This document shows positions 1 through 6,339 of a stretch of 15,079 nt of DNA, one piece after another. Below the pieces are notes generated by a model. It did no database searches, was not told the origin of the DNA, and worked only from the letters and a program-made list of their open reading frames with translations. The translations under genes and the position numbers were made by a program. Where the stretch lies: the NCBI GenBank assembly GCA_964580075.1, contig CAZOJL010000084.1, positions 1 through 15,079 on the forward strand, read 5' to 3'. The DNA is from VGWG01 sp964580075. Its GTDB lineage: Bacteria; Verrucomicrobiota; Kiritimatiellia; RFP12; JAAYNR01. Position 1 is the stretch's first letter, and each line of letters begins with the position of its first letter.

Positions 1-106
1 TTCTGGCAATCCGCTTGCTTTCCCTCCCCCGTCATCCTATAGTATTCCCCGTGAAACCGTTGAAGCCCAGCGTTTAAACCTGCAACGATCATATCGGGGG
101 TTCGGG

Positions 107-1102
107 ATGGCTTGGAATCGTGGGACATACGGGTTGGAGACGACCTACGACAGCGGCCCGCCTCCGCTGTGGCCACGGCTATGCGCGGTTGTCGTGCTGG
201 TGGCGGTGGTTGTCCTGGGCATACGGGCCTGTCGCTCGGTTGACCGGGCGACCGTGAATCTGCGGCGTGCCCTGCCGACATTGGGGCGCACGGCGCCACA
301 AGGCGCGAGTGCGGCCGTTCAGGAGGTTGCGTCGCCCCCGCAGGAGCCGGTTCGGATGGACCGGATGTCGTCGGCGATGCGCAGACGTCTGGTACAGGCC
401 GAAGAACTTGCCGCAAAGGGGGATGACGTGGCGGCGCGTGACGCCTATCTGACGCTTTTGAGTGGGGTCACAGACGGTGCGGCGCGGCTGGAGCTCGAGG
501 ATCGCATCGGCGTGTTGTCGGTCGCCGTGGTGTTTTCACGCGTGCCCATGGCCGGTAAGACGGTTTATGCCATCCAAAAGGGCGATTCCATTTCCCTGAT
601 TGCACGCCGGTTCGGTGTGACACAGGAATATATCCTCCGGGCCAACGGGTTGGCCGATCCCAACCGTATCATCGTGGGCCGCGAGTTATGGATACTGGAT
701 AATCCGGCGTTTGCGATTGCCGTGTCCAAGAAAGATCGGGTGTTGACCGTGACGCTGGGCGGCCAGTTCTTCAAACGGTATCCGGTCTCGGTGGGCCGAG
801 CCGACGAGACCCCCGCGGGGACGTTCGTGATCGGGAATCGGATTGTACACCCTTCGTGGTGGCGCGCCGACGGCAGTGAAATACCGTATGGACACCCCGA
901 GAACATTCTGGGCACCCGCTGGTTGTCGCTTACGGCCGCTGGCAAGACGCGGCGCTTCAGGGGCTACGGCATTCATGGCACCTGGGACGACGGCGCAGTC
1001 GGCGTGGAGCCCAGCGCGGGTTGCATCCGTATGCGCAACGCCGATGTCGAGGAGCTCCATCTGCTGGTGCCTCTCGGGACACCGGTGGTGATCGCGCCGT
1101 GA
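107..1102 (+). CDS. LysM domain L,D-transpeptidase (YkuD family), membrane-anchored
   Basis: Predicted periplasmic cell-wall enzyme of 331 residues. L,D-transpeptidases form 3-3 crosslinks in peptidoglycan or attach proteins to it. A hydrophobic segment at about residues 23-40 (LCAVVVLVAVVVLGI) should be a signal anchor. A Pro/Ala-rich linker and a helical stretch (about 85-135) follow. A LysM peptidoglycan-binding domain lies at about 152-197 (TVYAIQKGDSISLIARRFGV). The YkuD catalytic domain runs from about 201 to the end and has the family signature HGTW...SAGCIRM, with His290, Ser303, catalytic Cys306 and Arg308. The ATG at 107 follows a G-rich stretch (GGGGG) at suitable distance. The gene stands alone: no same-strand partner lies close by, and its GC content is like the core genes. 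The family call is secure. The exact role (crosslinking or lipoprotein attachment) cannot be told from sequence. Confidence 0.93.
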   Translation: MAWNRGTYGLETTYDSGPPPLWPRLCAVVVLVAVVVLGIRACRSVDRATVNLRRALPTLGRTAPQGASAAVQEVASPPQEPVRMDRMSSAMRRRLVQAEELAAKGDDVAARDAYLTLLSGVTDGAARLELEDRIGVLSVAVVFSRVPMAGKTVYAIQKGDSISLIARRFGVTQEYILRANGLADPNRIIVGRELWILDNPAFAIAVSKKDRVLTVTLGGQFFKRYPVSVGRADETPAGTFVIGNRIVHPSWWRADGSEIPYGHPENILGTRWLSLTAAGKTRRFRGYGIHGTWDDGAVGVEPSAGCIRMRNADVEELHLLVPLGTPVVIAP

Positions 1103-1105
1103 GCG

Positions 1106-1146
1106 GATTCGCGAGACGCGTGCAAAAACATCCGGTCTGCGCAAGC
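1106..1146. repeat. Diverged copy of an intergenic repeat shared with 6843-6882
   Basis: This stretch just after the transpeptidase stop starts GATTCGCGAGACGCG and ends TGCGCAAGC. It aligns by eye with 6843-6882 (GATTCGAGAGGCGC ... TGTGCAAGC) over about 40 bases with a few mismatches and short gaps. The second copy folds as a strong hairpin; this one folds less well. No coding function is seen. Confidence 0.45.
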
Positions 1147-1177
1147 AAAAAAGTAACCGTTCACGGCGTCTTTTTTT
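1115..1177 (+). terminator. Possible terminator of the transpeptidase gene
   Basis: Seven T residues (1171-1177) directly follow GGCGTC. The GCGTC at 1166-1170 can pair with GACGC at 1115-1119, enclosing a small hairpin CCGT-TC-ACGG (1157-1166). The T-tract and position after a stop codon suit a factor-independent terminator, but the stem is long-range and imperfect, so this is tentative. Confidence 0.33.
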
Positions 1178-1290
1178 ACGGATCTGCCCGCCGCATGCGG
1201 AACCGTGCAGGAATTGGCCCCAGCCAACTCCATCAGCACAAAGCATAGTCTACCCCTCCCCAGAAGCGCAAGCGGGAAAAGTTTGTAATG

Positions 1291-1324
1291 TAATGGGTCA
1301 GTACTCCCAATAACTGACCCATTA
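1291..1324. repeat. Perfect 12-bp inverted repeat with 10-nt loop
   Basis: TAATGGGTCAGT (1291-1302) and ACTGACCCATTA (1313-1324) are exact reverse complements around a 10-base loop. There is no T-tract after it, so it is not an obvious terminator. It lies where composition shifts from GC-rich core to the more AT-rich restriction island and may mark the island's left side. Confidence 0.8.
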
Positions 1325-1360
1325 TTCGAGGCCAGCATTTTTTTCTGCGGGTTTTCGGGG

Positions 1361-1389
1361 TTGACTCTTTTCACCCCTCCCCGTATTAT
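1361..1389 (+). promoter_or_regulatory. Sigma-70-type promoter for the restriction-modification operon
   Basis: TTGACT (1361-1366) and TATTAT (1384-1389) are separated by exactly 17 bases, close to the ideal sigma-70 arrangement. Transcription would start near 1396 and read through the small Cys protein, the nuclease and the methyltransferase. Confidence 0.6.
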
Positions 1390-1407
1390 AAACGCCAATG
1401 GAGGGAA

Positions 1408-1422
1408 CCGGAACGTTTCCGG
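1408..1422. promoter_or_regulatory. Short inverted repeat just after the predicted start site
   Basis: CCGGAA-CGT-TTCCGG is a perfect 6-bp dyad located about 12 bases after the expected transcription start. The position would suit an operator or a 5' leader hairpin. No controller (C) protein is recognised nearby, so the binding partner, if any, is unknown. Confidence 0.35.
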
Positions 1423-1479
1423 GTTAGCCTATGGGACGCCAGTGAAATCGATAACTGGTTGATGTAAAAGGTGGACGCA

Positions 1480-1683
1480 ATGAGGAACGATAAAGCGTTT
1501 AGTGAACCAATCCGACCGGGAGATACGGAGAACCAAACCGTGGGCTGTCGCCATACGAACCCAGACATCTGCGCGAAAAACCGTTTGCCTGGCAAGTGCG
1601 CCTTCGTCCGAGATGACAAGATGTGTGTGACGCCGCCAGTTTCTTGGCCGACGCAATACCGCAAACTCAAACACATTCGCTAG
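1480..1683 (+). CDS. Small four-cysteine hypothetical protein, first gene of the restriction operon
   Basis: Unrecognised protein of 67 residues. Its four cysteines (Cys23, 31, 40, 49) are spaced CX7CX8CX8C within CRHTNPDICAKN ... GKCAFVRDDKMC ... SWPTQYRKLK, which suggests a small metal-binding or Cys-stabilised domain. The ATG at 1480 is chosen because AAAGGTGG lies 5-6 bases upstream; an in-frame GTG at 1471 would add three residues. The stop is six bases before the nuclease start, so the three genes are almost certainly cotranscribed. It does not look like a helix-turn-helix controller protein. A role in regulating or accompanying the restriction system is only inferred from position. A chance ORF is possible, but the ribosome site and tight spacing argue for a real gene. 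Confidence 0.6.
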   Translation: MRNDKAFSEPIRPGDTENQTVGCRHTNPDICAKNRLPGKCAFVRDDKMCVTPPVSWPTQYRKLKHIR

Positions 1684-1689
1684 AATGAC

Positions 1690-2613
1690 ATGAAGACTTC
1701 ACTTGTGAGCAAAGAGGACATCAAGCATCGATCCTATTGGGTCAACGAAATCAGCCGCTTGAGTGGAAATTTCGGTGTGGACTCCGCCCGTGTTGAACAA
1801 GAGATGTCTCAGGAGATCCGCAAGAAGGGGATTGACCCGCTAATCTGCCATCTTCGTCTTTGCGGCGCCATACCAGAAAGATACGGCCACGACAGTACCG
1901 AGGAGAAACTATACTCAAAGTACACAGATGTCGTGATACATGAAGCGTATACCGCCATGGGGCTAACGAGTCTGGTTCTAAAGATGCGGGCTGATGTAGC
2001 CGATGTGGAATGTGTTTGCGACGAGTACAGTTTTGTCGCCGATGCAAAGGCAATGCGACTGAGCCGCACCGCAAAGAACCAGAAGGATTTCAAGGTTCAG
2101 GCCATGGACAACTGGAAGCATGGCAAACCTTTCGCAATGATTGTATGTCCCGTGTATCAACTTCCCACTCGTACAAGTCAGATTTATCAGCAGGCAGCAA
2201 CAAGGTCCGTGTGCGTTTCCTCATATACGCACTTGGCAGTGCTTGTGAGATACGCTCAAGCGGCGGGGAAGTCGAAGGCTCTCGCCCTTCTTCACGCAGT
2301 TTTCAAGACCGTGCAGGCAATGAATCAATCAAAGGACGCGGTCAGTTATTGGCAGGCAGTTAATCGAACGTTCCTGAATTGGGACGCATCTCTCGCCGCC
2401 ATCTGGCGAGATGAGAAACTGGCTTCTGCCGAATCCATTGCCATCTCCCGCGAAGAGTCACTTCAGTTCCTCGCAGAAGAGCGCGAACGTATAATGAGAC
2501 TCTCTCGTGAGCAAGCCATTCAAGAAGTTCTCAAGTGGCGAAATGTCGAGAACAAGATTCGCGCTGTTATGTCGGTTACTGATAATGGGCTAATGGTTAT
2601 TGGTGTACAATGA
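1690..2613 (+). CDS. Type II restriction endonuclease, HindIII family
   Basis: Protein of 307 residues (HindIII has 300) that matches HindIII from memory along its length. STEEKLYSKYTDVVIHEA (69-86) corresponds to HindIII STQEKLFSKAGDIV. FVADAKAMRLSRTAKNQKDF (115-134) corresponds to the HindIII catalytic segment VADAKSFRLSRTAKNQKDF. Asp118 and Lys120 form the D-x-K core of the PD-(D/E)xK fold, with Asp133 as a further acidic residue. The segment PTRTSQIYQQ (159-168) is also shared. By family it should cleave at A^AGCTT in unmodified DNA. Its stop codon overlaps the methyltransferase start (ATGA, 2610-2613), so the pair is translationally coupled. Codon use is more AT-rich than the flanking core genes, which fits horizontal transfer. 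The family call is firm; the exact cut site is inferred. Confidence 0.93.
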   Translation: MKTSLVSKEDIKHRSYWVNEISRLSGNFGVDSARVEQEMSQEIRKKGIDPLICHLRLCGAIPERYGHDSTEEKLYSKYTDVVIHEAYTAMGLTSLVLKMRADVADVECVCDEYSFVADAKAMRLSRTAKNQKDFKVQAMDNWKHGKPFAMIVCPVYQLPTRTSQIYQQAATRSVCVSSYTHLAVLVRYAQAAGKSKALALLHAVFKTVQAMNQSKDAVSYWQAVNRTFLNWDASLAAIWRDEKLASAESIAISREESLQFLAEERERIMRLSREQAIQEVLKWRNVENKIRAVMSVTDNGLMVIGVQ

Positions 2614-3584
2614 TCAATGGCAACTACATAGATACAATCACCCTCGGTGACTGCCGGGAGCACCTTCCGATTCTGGCCGACGCATCCATTGAGTTATTTC
2701 TTTCCGACATTCCCTATGGGATTGGCCTTGATGATTGGGATGTACTCCATAACAACACCAACTCGGCTCTACTCGGCCAGTCACCCGCCCAAGTGGGGAA
2801 GTCGGGTTTCAAAAGAAGGGGGAAGCCCATAAATGGATGGTCGCAGGCCGACCGAAACATTGGCATCGAGTATCAGGAATGGTGTGCATCTTGGGCTGAT
2901 ATGCTAATGCCCAAAATGAAGAACGGGGCATCCCTCTTCGTTTTCGGAGCGCGCAGAACAATTCATCGCGTTGTGAATGCGTTCGAGGATGTGGGGCTCT
3001 TACTGAAAGATGTCCTAGCGTGGAAGAAAGAATCCGCCCATCACAGAGCGCAGCGAATCAGCATTGTCTTTGATCGTCGTGGATTGAAACAGGAGGCAGG
3101 GGTGTGGGACGGTTGGAGACTTGGCAACCTTGCGCCAGCATACGAACCGATTGCATGGTTCGTCAAACCATACAGAATCGGCGGGACCATTGCTGATAAT
3201 GTAATCGAACACGGCGTCGGGGCCATGAACGTCCGGAATTGCCAGATTCATGGGTCAAGTCCAACAAATGTTCTTGAATTCGGTTTTCAGAGCAACGAGA
3301 AGAGAATTCATGAGGCGCAGAAGCCTCTGCAGTTGATTGAGTTCTTGATTAATCTCACTACTCGTGAAGGGCAGACGGTACTTGACCCATTCATGGGTAG
3401 CGGAACGACAGCCGTGGCATGCCGACGGCTGAACCGACACTTTATCGGATTTGAGATCGCACCTCGATTTCACGCAGTCTCTCTTGATCGCTTGGAGCGG
3501 GAGTCCGGTATCCTCTACGAAATGGACACGAGACAAGTGCAGGCGACGCTGTTCGAGAAACCGAAGAGGAAATACGGACGCTAA
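2610..3584 (+). CDS. DNA adenine-N6 methyltransferase, probable partner of the HindIII-like nuclease
   Basis: Protein of 324 residues with beta-class amino-methyltransferase order: catalytic motif IV first, as SDIPYG (32-37; a variant of DPPY with Ile in place of the first Pro), then HEAQKPL (234-240), then the AdoMet-binding motif I as DPFMGSGTT (259-267). In the middle region WCASWADMLMPKMKNGASLFVFG (91-113) follows the usual helix-strand pattern after motif IV. It would methylate adenine in the sequence cut by the upstream nuclease, most likely AAGCTT, to protect the host. It starts inside the nuclease stop codon (4-base overlap). The Asp at the start of motif IV favours adenine over cytosine. 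Its TAA stop lies at the start of an attC-like hairpin. The substrate sequence is inferred from gene context only. Confidence 0.9.
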   Translation: MINGNYIDTITLGDCREHLPILADASIELFLSDIPYGIGLDDWDVLHNNTNSALLGQSPAQVGKSGFKRRGKPINGWSQADRNIGIEYQEWCASWADMLMPKMKNGASLFVFGARRTIHRVVNAFEDVGLLLKDVLAWKKESAHHRAQRISIVFDRRGLKQEAGVWDGWRLGNLAPAYEPIAWFVKPYRIGGTIADNVIEHGVGAMNVRNCQIHGSSPTNVLEFGFQSNEKRIHEAQKPLQLIEFLINLTTREGQTVLDPFMGSGTTAVACRRLNRHFIGFEIAPRFHAVSLDRLERESGILYEMDTRQVQATLFEKPKRKYGR

Positions 3585-3651
3585 CAAACGCATGCAACAC
3601 TACGTCGGTTCCGCTACGCTTCACTGGCGAGGTTGAGGCGTGTCGTTCATC
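3583..3651 (+). repeat. attC-like imperfect hairpin at the end of the methyltransferase gene
   Basis: The stop codon opens a TAAC box. Its AAC (3583-3585) can pair with GTT (3645-3647). Inside, ACGC-x-T-(G)-CAAC-(A)-CT (3588-3601) pairs with AG-GTTG-A-x-GCGT (3630-3641), leaving G3594 and A3599 bulged. The stem continues through 3603-3609 with 3623-3629. This layout (stop overlapping TAAC, two box pairs, unpaired spacers, extrahelical bases on one side, about 69 bases) is that of integron attC recombination sites. The right core reads GTTCATC rather than GTTRRRY, so the match is imperfect, and no integrase gene is in the window. Confidence 0.45.
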
Positions 3652-3750
3652 CACCTAACTCTTTCTGTAGGCTGCTCGCGTAGAGAGCTGCTATCGTACG
3701 CTCCGATTCAGGCTCTGAAAGCATAGAGATTATCTAAATATTGCACTATT

Positions 3751-3786
3751 ACCCACGTACACACACTGAAGGCCGTTTACGTGGGT
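3751..3786. repeat. 12-bp inverted repeat downstream of the restriction genes
   Basis: ACCCACGTACAC (3751-3762) pairs with GTTTACGTGGGT (3775-3786), 11 of 12 positions, around a 12-base loop. There is no T-tract. It may end the restriction operon transcript or mark the right side of the island. Confidence 0.6.
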
Positions 3787-3818
3787 CGGTTAAGGGCGGC
3801 TTCACTGATCTGAGACAC

Positions 3819-3894
3819 CAGGTTTCAGGTTTCAGGAAACACAACTAACTCATGAACAAGGACTTCCAACCTGACACCCGAAACCTGAAACCTG
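3819..3894. repeat. Inverted heptamer repeat (GGTTTCA / TGAAACC)
   Basis: CAGGTTTCAGGTTTC (3819-3833) and GAAACCTGAAACCTG (3880-3894) are perfect 15-bp reverse complements 46 bases apart. Each arm is about two copies of the heptamer GGTTTCA. It lies at the 3' side of the hcp operon and resembles the arrays at 3948-3976 and 6886-6943. Confidence 0.8.
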
Positions 3895-3947
3895 ACACCA
3901 AGGCTCACGCTCTGATCCATCTGGCGGCACCGCGCCAGAGGCCCCAC

Positions 3948-3976
3948 TGAACCCTGAACCCTGGCTTCCTGAACCC
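3948..3976. repeat. TGAACCC heptamers next to the hcp stop codon
   Basis: Three exact TGAACCC units occur at 3948-3954, 3955-3961 and 3970-3976, the last ending eight bases before the end of hcp. They are the G-variant of the heptamer at 3819-3894 and match the units at 6937-6943 and, inverted, 6886-6906. Confidence 0.75.
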
Positions 3977-3983
3977 TTCCCCT

Positions 3984-5546
3984 TTACGCAACCGCTCCCA
4001 GAATGGCCTTGAGATCGGCTTCGGCGGTGCTGATGGGGGTGAGGCCGAACTTCTCGACGAGGACGTTGAGCACGGTCGGCGAGATGAAGGCGGGCAGGCT
4101 GGGCCCGATGCGGATGTTCGTGATCCCCAGAGCCAGCAGCGTGAGGAGGATGCAGACGGCCTTCTGCTCGTACCAGGAGAGGACGAGCGTGAGCGGCAGG
4201 TCGTTGACGCCGCAGTTAAAGACCTTGGCCAGCGTCACGGCGACCTGGATCGCCGAGTAGGCGTCGTTGCATTGCCCCATGTCGAGCAGGCGCGGAATGC
4301 CGCCGATGTCACCCAGCTTGGCTTGCAGGTGATTGAAACGATATTTGCCGCAGGCGAGGGTGAGAATCAGCGTGTCTTTCGGCGCCTGTTCCACAAACTC
4401 CGTGTAGTAGTCGCGTCCGAGCTTGGCGCCGTCGCAACCGCCCACGAGGAAGATGTGTTTGACTGCGCCCGATTTGACCGCGGCGACCACCTTGTCGGCC
4501 ACCGAAAGGACGGCGTTGCGCATGAAACCGGTCAGCAGCGGCTCGCCCGCCTTCTCTTCTGTCCAGCCGCCGAGTTTCACCGCATGCGCGAGCAGGGCGG
4601 AGAAGTCCTTGTGCCCGTTCGCATCGGCGACGATGTGCGTGACGCCCGGCCAGCCGACCTCGGCCGTGGTGTAGAGCGTGCCGGCATAGGTGGGCTTGGG
4701 CGGCATGATGCAGTTGGTGGTGAAGAGGACGACGCCGGGCAGGTTGTCGAACTCCTTCTGCTGATTCTGCCAGGCGGTGCCGAAGTTGCCTTTGAGCTGC
4801 GGGTATTTCTTCAGTTCAGGATACGCGTGCGCGGGCAGCATCTCGCCGTGGGTGTAGACGTTGACGCCTTTCCCGGCGGTCTGCTCCAGCAGCATTTTGA
4901 GGTCGTGCAGGTCGTGGCCGGTCACGATGATGAACGGCCCCTTTTCGCAGGTCGTCGACACCGGCGTCGGCACGGGATGGCCATAGGTTTCGGTGTTGCC
5001 CGCGTCGAGCAGACCCATGCAGGTGAGGTTGACCTTTCCGAACTCGAGGATCAAGCCGAGCCACTCCGCGACGCTGTGGTCGTCGCCCAGCGCCTTCATC
5101 CCCTTGCGGAACCAGCCGGAAACCTCGGGGTCGGTCTTGCCGAGGACGCGGGCGTGGTGGGCGTAGGCGGCCATGCCGCGCAGTCCGAAGAGGAGGGTGG
5201 AGCGGAGGGAAACGATGTCGGTATTGCCGTGGAACAGGTCCTCCGGCTTGAAAGCCGGGGCGTCGCCGGCCTTGGCTGTGGCCGCGCGGATGCGGTCGCG
5301 GATGGCAGTCAGGGGAGGGGCATCGAAGTTGACGTTGGTGACGGTCATAAACAGCGCGTCCATAAAGAGCGCCTCGCAGGAGGCGCAGGACGGTTTGCCG
5401 TCAAGGGCGCGCGCCAGCGTGATCAGATCGGCTGTGATGGCGTCCTGAAGGGCGGCGATCTCGGGCTTTTTGCCACAGACGCCGACGCGAGTGCAGCCTT
5501 TGCCGCCCGCCGTTTGCTCGCATTGGAAACAGAACATATCGCTCAT
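3984..5546 (-). CDS. hcp: Hybrid cluster protein / hydroxylamine reductase
   Basis: Protein of 520 residues. Hcp carries a [4Fe-4S] (or [2Fe-2S]) cluster and a unique Fe-S-O hybrid cluster; it reduces hydroxylamine in vitro and acts as an NO reductase in E. coli. The N-terminal ligands are Cys6, Cys9, Cys18 and Cys24 in FCFQCEQTAGGKGCTRVGVC (CX2CX8CX5C, the compact type of anaerobes, not the longer E. coli form). All hybrid-cluster ligands are visible: His211 (VTGHDLHD), Glu235 (HGEMLPAH), Cys279 (TTNCIMPP), Cys371 (GGCDGAK, the persulfide Cys), Cys399 (LACGKYRF), Cys426 (GQCNDAY) and Glu460 (WYEQKAV). The start at 5546 follows AAGGAG at good spacing; a longer reading frame upstream to 5645 would run into the preceding gene. 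It is the last gene of the rrf2-ferredoxin-hcp operon, 55 bases after the ferredoxin gene. Confidence 0.97.
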   Translation of the reverse strand: MSDMFCFQCEQTAGGKGCTRVGVCGKKPEIAALQDAITADLITLARALDGKPSCASCEALFMDALFMTVTNVNFDAPPLTAIRDRIRAATAKAGDAPAFKPEDLFHGNTDIVSLRSTLLFGLRGMAAYAHHARVLGKTDPEVSGWFRKGMKALGDDHSVAEWLGLILEFGKVNLTCMGLLDAGNTETYGHPVPTPVSTTCEKGPFIIVTGHDLHDLKMLLEQTAGKGVNVYTHGEMLPAHAYPELKKYPQLKGNFGTAWQNQQKEFDNLPGVVLFTTNCIMPPKPTYAGTLYTTAEVGWPGVTHIVADANGHKDFSALLAHAVKLGGWTEEKAGEPLLTGFMRNAVLSVADKVVAAVKSGAVKHIFLVGGCDGAKLGRDYYTEFVEQAPKDTLILTLACGKYRFNHLQAKLGDIGGIPRLLDMGQCNDAYSAIQVAVTLAKVFNCGVNDLPLTLVLSWYEQKAVCILLTLLALGITNIRIGPSLPAFISPTVLNVLVEKFGLTPISTAEADLKAILGAVA

Positions 5547-5601
5547 GGTATGAATCTCCTTGTGGTGTGATGTGTTTTGAAAGAAAGCGAAGAATTGGAC
5601 C

Positions 5602-6339
5602 CTACTCCTCCAGGATCGTACCGTCGGTGCCGATCGTGACGACATGCCAGGGGATCATTTTCCCGCTGTTGATCAGCGCCTGCTGGGCGGCATGGGCGAT
5701 ACCGGCGCAGCAGGGCACTTCCATGCGCAGCACGGTGAGGCTGCGGATGTCGTTGGCCTGCAGGATGGCGGTGAGCTTTTCGGAATAGTCGCCGGCATCC
5801 AGCTTGGGGCATCCGATCAGCGTGACCTTATTGGCCATGAAACGCTGATGGATGTCGGGATAGGCGAACGCGGTGCAGTCTGCGGCGATGAGCAGGGCGG
5901 CATTCTTGAGGTATGGCGCGTGGGGCGGCACGAGCTTGATCTGCACGGGCCAGTTCGTCAAGCGGGATTCGAGCGTGGCGGCAGGTGCGCCCTCCGCTTT
6001 GTGCGGCGTGGCGGCCGGGGGACGGGAGATGGACTTGGCCATCGTTCCCGGGCAACCGCAGGGCAACGGCGGCGGGGCGGGGTGGGGTGGAGCGATCTTC
6101 CGTTCGGCCTGTTTGGCCACCACGGCGGCTTCGTCAAAGGGCGCGGCTTCACGCTCGACGATGTGAATAGCATCAGCAGGGCATGTGGGCAGACAGGCCC
6201 CAAGCCCGTCACAATAGCTGTCCGAGACCAGCTTCGCTTTGCCATTCACGAGTTGGAGAGCGCCTTCGTGGCAGGCGTCGACACACAGGCCGCACCCGCT
6301 GCAGGCGGCTTCGTCAATGGTGATGATCTTTCGCTTCAT
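5602..6339 (-). CDS. Ferredoxin-like iron-sulfur protein, putative Hcp electron partner
   Basis: Protein of 245 residues. The N-terminal ferredoxin domain has a full first motif CSGCGLCVDAC (Cys13, 16, 19, 23). The second motif CDGLGACLPTCP has only Cys43, Cys49 and Cys53, with Leu46 where the second Cys is usual. A Pro-rich linker with CGC (Cys94, Cys96) leads to a C-terminal domain (about 125-245) with DCTAFAYPDIH, IGCPKLD and VEVPCC-like VPCCAG (Cys154, 177, 210, 211). I know proteins of this build beside hcp in anaerobes, where an electron-donor role is assumed. The ATG at 6339 has AGGAG upstream and overlaps the rrf2 stop by four bases (ATGA). The Fe-S protein call is secure; partnership with Hcp is inferred from the operon. 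Confidence 0.88.
   Translation of the reverse strand: MKRKIITIDEAACSGCGLCVDACHEGALQLVNGKAKLVSDSYCDGLGACLPTCPADAIHIVEREAAPFDEAAVVAKQAERKIAPPHPAPPPLPCGCPGTMAKSISRPPAATPHKAEGAPAATLESRLTNWPVQIKLVPPHAPYLKNAALLIAADCTAFAYPDIHQRFMANKVTLIGCPKLDAGDYSEKLTAILQANDIRSLTVLRMEVPCCAGIAHAAQQALINSGKMIPWHVVTIGTDGTILEE

Larger units (their letters stand above)
1103..1479. other. Gene-free spacer between the transpeptidase and the restriction island
   Basis: It holds a repeat copy and possible terminator (1106-1177), a 10-bp perfect palindrome CCGCATGCGG (1191-1200), a 12-bp hairpin (1291-1324), a promoter (1361-1389) and a short inverted repeat (1408-1422). Base composition becomes visibly more AT-rich from about 1280. 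No convincing gene longer than a nine-codon mini-ORF (1398-1427) is seen. Confidence 0.6.
3585..3983. other. Gene-free spacer between the methyltransferase and hcp
   Basis: The spacer contains the attC-like hairpin, the hairpin at 3751-3786 and inverted heptamer repeats up to the hcp stop. No gene is supported in it. The composition returns to core GC values near its right end. Confidence 0.6.

Noticed and set aside
1480..1683. Controller (C) protein of the restriction system
   Set aside because: No helix-turn-helix pattern is visible; the Cys spacing suggests a metal-binding fold instead.
3653..3795. A second attC site (ACCTAAC to GTTAAGG)
   Set aside because: The end boxes roughly fit, but the inner boxes do not pair convincingly.
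3819..3976. CRISPR array
   Set aside because: The repeats are seven-base units in inverted arrangement with no regular 30-base spacers and no cas genes nearby.
4272..5570. Long open frame on the plus strand across hcp
   Set aside because: It is the complement of hcp, whose every cluster ligand is intact on the minus strand; the plus-strand product is low-complexity and unlike any family I know.
5547..5645. N-terminal extension of Hcp by 33 residues
   Set aside because: Hcp proteins begin at the MF-C-x2-C motif; a good ribosome site precedes the ATG at 5546, and the extension overlaps the ferredoxin gene.
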